A DNA stretch of 63,185 nucleotides, from positions 1 through 63,185 of the forward strand of contig JAFXAZ010000078.1 in NCBI GenBank assembly GCA_017521985.1, given 5' to 3'. The stretch comes from Lachnospiraceae bacterium. GTDB lineage: Bacteria > Bacillota > Clostridia > Lachnospirales > Lachnospiraceae. The position numbers were made by a program, and so were the translations under genes. This document shows, one piece after another, positions 36,701 through 45,600 of this stretch; within the stretch, counting starts at the first letter, position 1; the number at the start of each line of letters is the position of its first letter. The notes beneath the pieces are model-generated. The model saw only the letters and a list, made by a program, of their open reading frames with translations, ran no database searches and had not been told where the DNA came from.

Positions 36701-37111
36701 TCATAAAGGTAAGCTGAAAGCAATACATCCTAATACAGCTATAATCGCAACAGGAATTAGTATTTTAAGATACTTGCACAGCCCTTTCTCTGGTGTTATC
36801 GGTTCAATCACGTTAGCCTCTGCTACTGCTAAAGTCTCTTCCTCAGACGTTTTATCCGGATATTCTTCCAACATCTTATCTGCGCATTCCTCAGATGCCT
36901 TATCCTCTGCGCCCAGCAGCTCAGAAACCGATATTTGAAATATATCAGCCAACTGTATAACCATATGAATGTCCGGTATTGCCGCTTTCATTTCCCACTT
37001 TGATACTGCAGACGCTGATACAAAAAGCTGCTCTGCCAGCTGCCTTTGTGTCAATCCTCTTTTCATACGTTGCTCACGGATATTACTTCCGATATCTTTT
37101 GTAGTACTCAT
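36701..37111 (-). CDS. XRE family regulator with C-terminal membrane helix
   Basis: The 136-residue protein has an N-terminal Cro/C1-type helix-turn-helix (about residues 8-62; MKRGLTQRQLAEQLFVSASAV and the recognition region ending DIFQISVSELLG), an acidic linker, and one C-terminal membrane helix (LKILIPVAIIAVLGCIAF). This membrane-tethered XRE layout is common in Clostridia, and the target is usually nearby. The frame ends in TGA at 36701-36703, but the same frame then stays open for about 40 codons, which may be a remnant of a longer C-terminus. The start ATG follows AAAGATAGAAGGGGGAG at proper spacing. Confidence 0.78.
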   Translation of the reverse strand: MSTTKDIGSNIREQRMKRGLTQRQLAEQLFVSASAVSKWEMKAAIPDIHMVIQLADIFQISVSELLGAEDKASEECADKMLEEYPDKTSEEETLAVAEANVIEPITPEKGLCKYLKILIPVAIIAVLGCIAFSLPL

Positions 37112-37219
37112 AACTCCCCCTTCTATCTTTAAAGAGATATAAGATTAGCCGCCACTGACTAAGCTTATACTCAAACATGTAAAAAATCAAATAAATATTA
37201 CCTTCCCAGTCACATCCTT

Positions 37220-37645
37220 CTAATGTTCTTCCTGTATTTTTTTTAATAAAGCTTCCTGCAAAACCTGCGAGAAATTAATATTTTTTTCCATAGCAGCTTT
37301 ATTCAGCCAACTAGGAATGGTCAATGTCTTTTTAACTGCTTTCTCAAAATATTTCTTTGCATAGGAATCTACATCTACAGAAATCATATTAACGAAAGCT
37401 CCTTCCACGGTAACCTCCAGTTCTCCTGCTAATAAACTAATGTTTATATCTGCCATTACGGATGGTACCGGAATCTCTTCGCCCTCTTTCTTGCTCATAT
37501 ATAGATAACCTGCAAGACAATCCACTGCCGCAGTCATCGCATCATTTAAGGTATCACCACAAGTGGACAATCCATTTAAATCTGGAAAAACGACAGAATA
37601 ACTGTTCTCCTCTTGAAAAAAACATGCCGGATATACGGATAACAT
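37220..37645 (-). CDS. hicB: HicB family antitoxin (orphan)
   Basis: The 141-residue protein resembles HicB antitoxins: the N-terminal degenerate RNase H-like domain (YPACFFQEENSYSVVFPDLN, then STCGDTLNDAMTAAVDCLAG) and a C-terminal ribbon-helix-helix or similar DNA-binding part (IPSWLNKAAMEKNINFSQVL). HicB normally neutralises the HicA mRNA interferase encoded beside it; no HicA-like frame is present on either side. The ATG at 37645 follows GGAGG with good spacing, and an upstream in-frame start at 37681 would lie inside the operator. A large palindrome covers its promoter, consistent with self-repression. Gene symbol is by family resemblance. Confidence 0.78.
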   Translation of the reverse strand: MLSVYPACFFQEENSYSVVFPDLNGLSTCGDTLNDAMTAAVDCLAGYLYMSKKEGEEIPVPSVMADINISLLAGELEVTVEGAFVNMISVDVDSYAKKYFEKAVKKTLTIPSWLNKAAMEKNINFSQVLQEALLKKIQEEH

Positions 37646-37661
37646 ATAACCCCCTCCTTCC

Positions 37662-37712
37662 ACGTATAATAACAATACCACTATTATACGTAGTTTGTCA
37701 ACACGTATTGTT
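37662..37712 (-). promoter_or_regulatory. Promoter and palindromic operator of hicB
   Basis: ACGTATAATA (37662-37671) and TATTATACGT (37682-37691) form a perfect 10-base inverted repeat with a 10-base spacer. A second, overlapping inverted repeat pairs AACAATAC (37671-37678) with GTATTGTT (37705-37712). On the - strand TTGACA (37696-37701) precedes TATTGT by 18 bases, so the palindromes cover the promoter. This is expected for an autoregulated toxin-antitoxin promoter. Confidence 0.7.
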
Positions 37713-37767
37713 AAAATGCGTGCAAGAATGACAGGATAATCATAACCTGTCTTATTAAATCTCTCTG

Positions 37768-38112
37768 CTATTTAATAAAATCTTCTCTCATCGGTGTAAA
37801 GAAATCTACCAAGATGCCAGCTTCGATACATTCGCAGCCATGCATCACACTGTTCTGCTTTAACAAGGTATCTCCTGCTTTCACCACGTAGGTTTCTTCA
37901 CCGATAGTATAGCGGAATGCACCTTTAACAACATATGTAATCTGGGTATGTGGGTGGCTGTGCATAGAGCCAATTGCACCTACTTCAAAAGTATTTTCTA
38001 CAACCATTGCTTCGTCGCAAAAAGCAAGCACTTTGCGGCTTAAGCCCGGAGCAGTTACTTCTGCTTCCACATCTTTATTAAAACACCAGTTGTTACATTT
38101 TCTTTCAATCAT
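37768..38112 (-). CDS. kdgF: KdgF-like cupin, unsaturated uronate processing
   Basis: The 114-residue single-domain cupin closely resembles KdgF, which converts 4,5-unsaturated monouronates (from pectin, alginate or glycosaminoglycan lyases) to the linear keto form. Characteristic segments are SRKVLAF, the metal-binding HSHPHTQITYVVKGAF, the second cupin motif GDTLLKQNSVMHG, and the C-terminal FFTPMREDF, which is a strong KdgF mark. The start at 38112 follows GGGAG with correct spacing. It follows the HTH-gene end by 43 bases. It lies 16 kb from the GH88/PL8 locus but fits chemically as the next step after GH88. The symbol rests on motif resemblance only. Confidence 0.78.
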   Translation of the reverse strand: MIERKCNNWCFNKDVEAEVTAPGLSRKVLAFCDEAMVVENTFEVGAIGSMHSHPHTQITYVVKGAFRYTIGEETYVVKAGDTLLKQNSVMHGCECIEAGILVDFFTPMREDFIK

Positions 38113-38155
38113 AATCATATCTCCCATCACTTTATTACTTTCTCTGCCCTTATAA

Positions 38156-38794
38156 TTACCTTTCAATTAAATCTTCCATTGTACAACCTAAAACCTTAGC
38201 AAGACTATACATTACATCTGCACTTGCTTTGTTGATGTTTTTATTACGTTGTTCATACATTTGAATCGAACGAAGGCTGACACCGGACCGTTCTGCTAAA
38301 TCTGCCTGCGTAAATCCGTACACTTTACGAATGCGCTTTAAATTGGTTTCATGAAAAAAATCCTTTATTTTTGAATCCACAATATCAACAAATTTTGTGA
38401 TATCAGCTTCATGGAGCGTATAGTACATCTTTTGCAAATCATCAAAAGAAATAACTTTAAAAATGTCACGATACTTTCTGCCGGAATACCACTGATAATA
38501 AGCAACGGCCCATCCAATCCAGTATTCCTTTGAGCGTCCGAAATGCTCCTGTGGTTCTATTTGAAGTTCTTTCCCCTTAGTTTCTGCAACGATTTCCAGG
38601 ACGATTTCAATGCCGCTTTTACCTGCAAGATAAGCAGGCTCCCCATTTTCCATTCGTTTGCTTACAGAACTTGTAATAAACAGTTTCACAAAGTCATTTC
38701 CGGGAATGTCACATGCATTAAGTGCGTAATCGAAGGCATCACCCATTACCGCCTGCGCTTTACTCAAATATATTTCTTGGTATGCGTGGATCAT
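38156..38794 (-). CDS. HTH antitoxin-like protein paired with DUF3990 toxin
   Basis: The 212-residue protein has an N-terminal helical domain of unknown family (about residues 1-135; SVSKRMENGEPAYLAGKSG, EYWIGWAVAYYQWYSG) and a C-terminal Cro/C1-type helix-turn-helix (about 153-210; GFTQADLAERSGVSLRSIQMYEQ). Its start ATG at 38794 lies inside the end of the ADP-ribosyltransferase gene, overlapping by 35 bases, behind GGAGG at 12-base spacing. That overlap implies coupled translation, as for toxin-antitoxin pairs. It probably neutralises the neighbour and represses their shared promoter through the palindrome at 39488-39499. The antitoxin role is inferred from arrangement. Confidence 0.72.
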   Translation of the reverse strand: MIHAYQEIYLSKAQAVMGDAFDYALNACDIPGNDFVKLFITSSVSKRMENGEPAYLAGKSGIEIVLEIVAETKGKELQIEPQEHFGRSKEYWIGWAVAYYQWYSGRKYRDIFKVISFDDLQKMYYTLHEADITKFVDIVDSKIKDFFHETNLKRIRKVYGFTQADLAERSGVSLRSIQMYEQRNKNINKASADVMYSLAKVLGCTMEDLIER

Positions 38795-39452
38795 CGTTTA
38801 TAATGCCTCCTCTCATAATATCCTGAATATACAGTCCATCACTCTCTTCTTCCAGCATTTCCAAATAAAGCTGATTGGCTTCATCATCCCTGGCTTTGCG
38901 CAGAACATAATATTGGTCCTTCTCAGCAATATCAAAACCTTCATATTTTAGTTTGGAAAAGGCAAACTTTGATTTAATAACGATTTGTTCCCCAAGCTTT
39001 CCCAGCCGCATAGCACGTGCAAGCTGTTCTACAGAAATACCATTATTAAGAAAGGACTCTGCGTAATCAAAATAGGAATCATCCGCCCGGTAACCTACAA
39101 TTAAATCATAAGCATTTACATTTATCGCGAAGTTATCAATCAAATATCGCTTTGCTCGTCTTGCTACAGGAGTTTTAATAGAAAACAGACGATGCTCCAC
39201 CAAAACAGCAATCCAGTTAAGAATCGTGTAATCGGGACTATTCAAGTTCAAAATATTCAAATATTCTGTATCCAGCGTATAACGATTAGAAAAGCCGTCA
39301 CGCAAGGATGATACCGCCCATTCCTTTGCTAACTCCTCACTTGCAGTACAGTAAAAGCCAAGGCCAAAGTCATTATTTTTCTTTCCTTCGCCGAAAAGAG
39401 GCTGTTCCACGTTCTTTTCTGAACCGTGATATATCGTAATCACTCTATCCAT
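38760..39452 (-). CDS. DUF3990 ADP-ribosyltransferase-like toxin
   Basis: The 230-residue protein matches DUF3990, a family with an ADP-ribosyltransferase fold. The N-terminus contains TIYHGSEK (His9, the NAD-binding His) and the signature DFGLGFYCTASEELAKEWA. Later parts are helical, with a Gln/Glu-rich stretch LARAMRLGKLGEQIVIKSK that may carry the catalytic acidic residue. Such proteins are toxins of bacterial TA or anti-phage modules. The start at 39452 follows GGAGG; the frame to 39467 is upstream of the ribosome site. The partner gene overlaps its end by 35 bases. The acceptor target cannot be predicted. Confidence 0.75.
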   Translation of the reverse strand: MDRVITIYHGSEKNVEQPLFGEGKKNNDFGLGFYCTASEELAKEWAVSSLRDGFSNRYTLDTEYLNILNLNSPDYTILNWIAVLVEHRLFSIKTPVARRAKRYLIDNFAINVNAYDLIVGYRADDSYFDYAESFLNNGISVEQLARAMRLGKLGEQIVIKSKFAFSKLKYEGFDIAEKDQYYVLRKARDDEANQLYLEMLEEESDGLYIQDIMRGGIINDDPRIPRNIFE

Positions 39453-39481
39453 TTTCCTAACCTCCATTTATCACCAAACAC

Positions 39482-39510
39482 ATTGTATCACTAAAGTGAC
39501 AGTAAGTCAA
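39482..39510 (-). promoter_or_regulatory. Promoter and operator of the DUF3990/HTH pair
   Basis: On the - strand TTGACT (39505-39510) and TACAAT (39482-39487) have the ideal 17-base spacing, 30 bases upstream of the toxin start. The palindrome TCACTAAAGTGA (39488-39499) fills the spacer next to the -10, a natural site for the HTH partner to repress. Confidence 0.7.
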
Positions 39511-39548
39511 GAAGGTCGAATTATAAGAATAAAAGACCCTAGAATAAA

Positions 39549-39605
39549 AAGTGCCTCAAACAATGATGTAGTTAGTATAACACTACACCATCTTTTGAGG
39601 CACTT
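39549..39605 (-). terminator. Intrinsic terminator of the surface-fibre locus
   Basis: AAGTGCCTCAAA (39549-39560) and TTTGAGGCACTT (39594-39605) form a perfect 12-base stem, with further imperfect pairing inside (GTAGT/ACTAC). On the - strand a TTTTTATT tract follows. It lies about 60 bases beyond the stop of the 2984-residue protein and would end that operon's transcript. Confidence 0.88.
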
Positions 39606-39663
39606 ACCCAACTTTCCTTAGAGAAACTGGGATAGCTATCTTTTTAACGTTTTTGCTGAAATA

Positions 39664-42600
39664 TTATTGAGTATTTGCAACCACTCTTAAACGAATACGC
39701 TCGTATTTATCACCGAGTTTTACAATAAGATAGTATTTATCTTGTACTGCATTTGTTGAAACAGTTGCTGTAAAAGTATTGCCATTAACCAATGTGCCGT
39801 CCCCAACAGAAAGCTTACCATCATCGGCTACCGTCAACGTTTCAAACACGGTGGCACAATTTGCTGTACGCTCAAATGTACCATCACTATTTTGCTGATA
39901 CAGATAGAATTCAACCTGGGAGATGTTTCCTGTTTCGGATGTATCTACCGTTACCGAAATATCTTCGCCAACTTTCGCGGTTTTATCAACTGCATCTACT
40001 TCCAAGGACGGAGTTACCTGCAATGTCAATTCCTGGGTTACAACGATAAGAGGATGCACCTGCAAACCAAACGCCGCCTCAGCATTTGGTGCAATGCAGA
40101 GTTCATAGTAGAAAGTCTTGTCTTTAAACTCATTTTGCACCATTGTCGGTAGGTAAATGCTCATTGTTGCAGGCATTTCAGCCGTCATATCCGCTACAGT
40201 GAAGCCGGTATCCAACAGCGCATACTCACCGTCATAAATCGTTGCATTCATACCGTTCAAACTGATAACAGAACCTGGTGCCAAATTCACATCATCCCAA
40301 CGAACACGTAGAAGCACTTTGTCCTCCTCGTTTAAGCCAAGATCGGAAAGCACAGGTACGGTTACATTCAGCGTATACTCTTCGTTGTATTTAAAATCTC
40401 CAGAACCGTTACTGCCCGTAAGTGTTCCCATCGGGGTGATACCGTAAACAGCATCCACCTCGGAAACATCACCGGCATAAATGCTGACGGTTTCAGATGT
40501 GCTGGTGGCAGATGTGTTCTTGTAACAAATCTGCAACACAACATCCTTACTGATTCCGCTGAACGAATCGGTTGCGACACCCATTTTCACGAACATGGTA
40601 GAAGAAAGTTCTGTAGTTGTATCGGTCGTGGTATAGGTGTAATATACCGGCACCGTTCCACTGCGATCAATTAGGGTCAGAATCGTTCCCGCAGGCAGGC
40701 CATTAGCAAACTTGAAGGTAAGAGCCTCGGTAGGTTCTTGCTCTGATTTGAAGCGAATAGAAACCGTATCGTTACCGAGAATATTGACCTGAGCTGTGTT
40801 TTCAAAGGCGGTAAAGTCGCGTTTATCACTTTGATAAGCAGTCCATGTTTTCTCCATCCATTGTGAATAGAGTTGCCATAGTTCACCGTTCTGCCACTCT
40901 TCAACCGTATCTACCATATCTGGTGTAATCTGCGTAATACGCTCATCCTTCGGTGCATCTACGGTATCCGCCCAACCAGCGAATTTCATACCTTCGTGAC
41001 CTGTATTGTCCGCAACCGGGAGTGTTATTGTACCCATCTCTACGTTGTAAAAGCGCGTAATACGTTGGATGGAGGATGTTGCAGAATAGGTTGAAGTATC
41101 ATCAATAACAGTACCATTTATAGGAGAAATATATGCTCTGATGGTAGAGTTGTAACTCGTACTGGTGCTACTCGTATATCCGCGATATGCTCGTAATACA
41201 ATTACATCTCCCGCTTTTAGTCCTGTCATTTTTGAGGTATTATATGATGTACCCGAAGTGTTGACGCTCAATGTTCCATTATCTCTTACTTTTGTTATTG
41301 TACCGTCTGCAGAGTATACGTATATATACACATTTTTGTAACGATACGACGTGTTTGTAGCATAATTCAAATAACTAATTGAATAATCGCCGTCATTAGG
41401 AACAACATAATACATAAAATAAGCCGTGGTTGCACTCGTATTCGTAGATTGATTGATTGTAAATGACTTAGTAGAAGTGGTTAATTGCCCTTGGGTTTTA
41501 CAACCTGTTACATTGTACCAACCTACATACAATTCAATCTTAAAATCATGATTCGAATCTAAATACGAAATATCACCGTCAAGTTTAGCATACGAATCTA
41601 CAGTGGGATTCTGAGTTGAATACCATCCTGTAAATATTGAGAGTGTGCTGTTACTTGTAGAAAGATAACTCTGTACTTCCGTCAAAACATTATCCGGAAT
41701 AACAAGTTCATTATTACTCTTCGTGATATCAGCCGTTCCCAACAAAATCAATGACCCGTCTGTTGCTTTGTCATAGAACTCAACCGTAATTTCTTTAAAT
41801 TCAGGATCAAGAGAATACTGATAACTATTCAAATCCCACTTGGAATATAGCACCAAATCCTCATCTGGCATTGTGGCAGGATATACATAACTGCTGTCCA
41901 ATGCTTCGGTTAAATGCCAAGAATTGAAAGTATAACCTCGCTTGGTGGTCACCACAGCATCAAGAGGTGTATCGTACAACTGTGTCACTGTGGCAATCTC
42001 GGTACCGCCATTTGTTATAAAAATAATTGTACGCATTGTCGCCAAGCGATAGTACCCGATGTCAAACTGCATAGTTGCATCAGTTTGATGATAGCCAACG
42101 TGTACCACACCAGACAAAGCCGTGCTTTCATCCGCGCCCTTGATATAGAGGTAATTGCCCGAAGCAAAGATACTGTTATCAGCGCTGTAAATACCGTAGG
42201 ACGAACCTGCAAACGCACCCTTATTCAGTTTATCGCCGTCCTCGGCACCGATAGCAGCTCCGCCTGCTTCGTTATAAAGTCCGTAACCATTCGTACCTGT
42301 TGCACGAAGATCCACACCGGAGCCGATTCCCGTTACGTTAACTGTACCAGCCTTGTTATAAATACCGTAGGCATTGTTCGTGCCATTTACAGTTACTTTC
42401 AGGTTCAGCGAGGACAGAGCACCTTCGTTATAAATACCGTAGGTATCGCCTTGAGAGGTAACAGTTTGCTCTTTGGTATTGGAAACAGTATTTACAAGGC
42501 TTGCGCCTTCTGCGATACGAATGCCCGTTGCGTTTTCGGCACCCGAAACATTCAGAGCCATTGCCGTACCGGATAAGGTAAGTGCCGTGCCGTCGTTTGT

Positions 42601-45600
42601 GCGAATGCCAACGGCATCTTTACCCGTTACATTAACGGCCGCAGGTTTTACTGTCGAAGTTCCAACCACATCAATACCGCAAGCTGTTCCGTTTGCTGCC
42701 GTTACATTGACGGAAGATAACTCGTTAGCATACGACAATGTGTAGGAGTTTGTTGCATTACCAAACTTAATTCCCGTTGCATCGCCGTTGTTCGAGGTTA
42801 CATCAACAGAAATCTGATTGTTTACAGTAAGACTTCCGGTAGTGCTTTGAATTGCAATTACATCATCATCACCTGATACAGAGATGTTTCCGCCAGCACC
42901 ACTATCGCTGATTACGATTGTCAAAGGTCTCAGTGTATTCTCAACAACTGATTGACCTTTCGTGTTTTGCAATGCAATGCCATTCAAATCAACCGTTACA
43001 GTATAATTGGTTGTGCCTGTATAGGTATTTCCAAACACAAGAGTATCATCATTCAGATTGAGTACTCGTTCGTTTCCGGCATTTCTGCGAAAGTCCATTA
43101 CAACCCCGGAAGAAATATTGGTTTCGGCAAACTCCAGCGCAGAAGCAACGTTAGTAAAATATTCTACCTTGCTGCCGTAAGTTACTGCCACAATATTTTC
43201 CGTAGCGTCATACATAGCATAGTAGTTACGCTCGCTTGTTACCGCAGGGAACGTCGGAGTCTTTCCTAAATAGGTAACATCATCGTTAGAACCATACCAA
43301 CCGGTAAAGGAATAGGTATATTCTTCTCTGGTAGCATGGTTCGGAGTCGGATCGGCTTCTTCATAAACAGGAACGACATTATGCTTTACATTGACAGTTT
43401 TCCATACGGTGTCGAAAGAATCGCTTGCTACCGTGGAGGTGTCCTTGTCGGAATAGTTCACGTGAGAACCGGACAGATCCATAAACTTGATTTCATAGGT
43501 GTTAATCTCATAACTAATTACCACCAACATATTCTGACCGGGCATTGTGCCGGACAGTATTTCAAGTTTTTCCTGGTCGTTGAGCCCAAAGTTCTCATAA
43601 GCGGAATAGCCCGTCAATGCAGGAAGTGCAACGCTATAAGGATCGCCGTATGCAATCTCAATAACATCATCAGTCAAAGAAGCGCGTACCGCATCAACGC
43701 TGTCAAATCCTTCAGGAACGTAGTCGCCGTTCTCATAGAGAAAATCATAGCGGACGGTCAGCTTAAATTTCGTGCGTTCCCATTTTGCATAGAGTGTAGT
43801 ATCCGCCGTAATCTTAACGGTATCGGATTCTTTTACCTCGTTTGTGCATTCAGGTTCGGTAAACCATCCTGCAAAGGTGTAGCCTGCAACCTGAGCCGTA
43901 GGCAAGCCGTCGTGAACATATTTGCCGTCCTCGTCGGGCATAGCGTTGAAGGAATAGAGATTATCGTATTCCACCAGCTTTGTTTCCGGCATATCCAAGG
44001 TTGCATCGTTCTGGTCGTTTTTATCAAAGGTTACCGTGAATTTCTTAGGTGTATAGTTTATAATAATTGTCTGTGTATCTTCTCCCTCCATTTTCACAGT
44101 AACTACAGGAGTATCCGTCTCATATCCCTCAAATTCAGGAGAGTTCACAGTGTATGTTTGACCACTCACAGTATCTTTCTCGTAAGGATCACACAAGAGC
44201 GTCCCATCGGTTTCTTTTTGATAAAGAATAATTAGCTTATTCTTGGAAGGCATATATTTAACAGTAACAGTAACTGCTTCAGCACCCATCGTACCGGAAA
44301 CAACAGTCTGATCCGGGAGATAACCCTTTACTGATGGTGAAACAACGGAATAATCATCACCATATACAACACTACCGCTGTAAGAATCAATATTCTCCAT
44401 AGGATTACCATCTTCATCAACATAATTAATGGTGAGTGGATACGATGCCTTTACATATGAACCATAGACCCAAAGGTTATGAGCCGGCATGGTTTCAGGC
44501 TGTTCACCGGAAGAGTTTTCAAATACCCACTGATATTCATAACCCTCTTTTGGATTGATGGTACCTTTGATTTCTTCCAATCGACTCCAATCAATCGTTT
44601 CATCCGACTGAATACCAGTAATCTCTACCTGTGGCTGTCGGACATCCTTGCCAAGTCCGGCATCGTAATTGTCATATACAATATAAATCTTATAGTTCTT
44701 TACTGCGGCTTGCGCGGTTATTACAATCGGTCCTGTTACATACTGTCCTTCAATGAAAACCGTTCCCAACGAATCACTATATGTATAGTTACTCGTTTCT
44801 TCACCATTAACAGCAACCACAATGCTTTCGGGAAGAATATATCCTGCATTCGGTGTAATTGTACATCCGAAAGATTCACCCCAGAGAGTCCAATCTACGT
44901 TATCGCAAGTCAAATTGGTAAGAGCTGTGGTAACAGGAACCTCAACATACACTGTTGCGGACAAGCTGTACTCCTGTGCCGGCAAACTCTCTACAATCGT
45001 CGCCTTCTGTGCTACTTCAATCCTTGGCTCAAAACTAGCCATTATAATATAATCCGTTGTCTGCGTCGGAGTATAAGTTTCATCTCCCGGAGAAACAAAG
45101 GTTGCGTAGTCATCCTCCCATGCATCTGCGCCGTAGGTGGGAGGAGTAAAGGTGTAAAGTTCAGTCTTCTGTACCGAGTCGCCCAAGTGAATGGTCTTAT
45201 CCTGCACGGTCAGGTAATCTGCCATATCAACGGTGTTTTCCACGTTGACAAAATCCGTAGGATCAGCGGCAGGAAGATTCATAAACTCGTCGCCCTGTAA
45301 AACACGGACACCATAATCGGCAATAGAATCTTTATCTGCCACACCGTCGATTTGCCCGTATGCAAGGACCGGAACATCATTACCGCCTAAGAATCCGTCT
45401 TTAGGAGTTAATTTGAATGTAAAATCAAGTGTGGATTCGTAATGTAAATAATATGTAGTGCCCTGCGTTTCCGTTATAGGATCAGGTAAATACTCAACAT
45501 CAAAAATCTTAATATAACTTGAAACTCCGTCAGCAGCGGTAACAGTTCGATAAGAAAACTTCGCAACCTGATTACCACTTGCATTTTTATAAATCTTTGT

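Noticed and set aside
37646-37767. A HicA toxin gene next to hicB
   Set aside because: No open frame with HicA-like features exists on either strand between hicB and the cupin gene or between hicB and the XRE gene.
41914-42576. 220-codon + strand frame opposite the beta-helix region
   Set aside because: The translation is Cys- and His-rich without family resemblance and lies fully within the giant gene; it is a shadow.
43336-45300. Long open frames on the + strand opposite the giant protein (about 299 and 273 codons)
   Set aside because: They have no ribosome sites or recognisable domains and mirror the low-stop, Gly/Thr-rich codon pattern of the real gene on the other strand.
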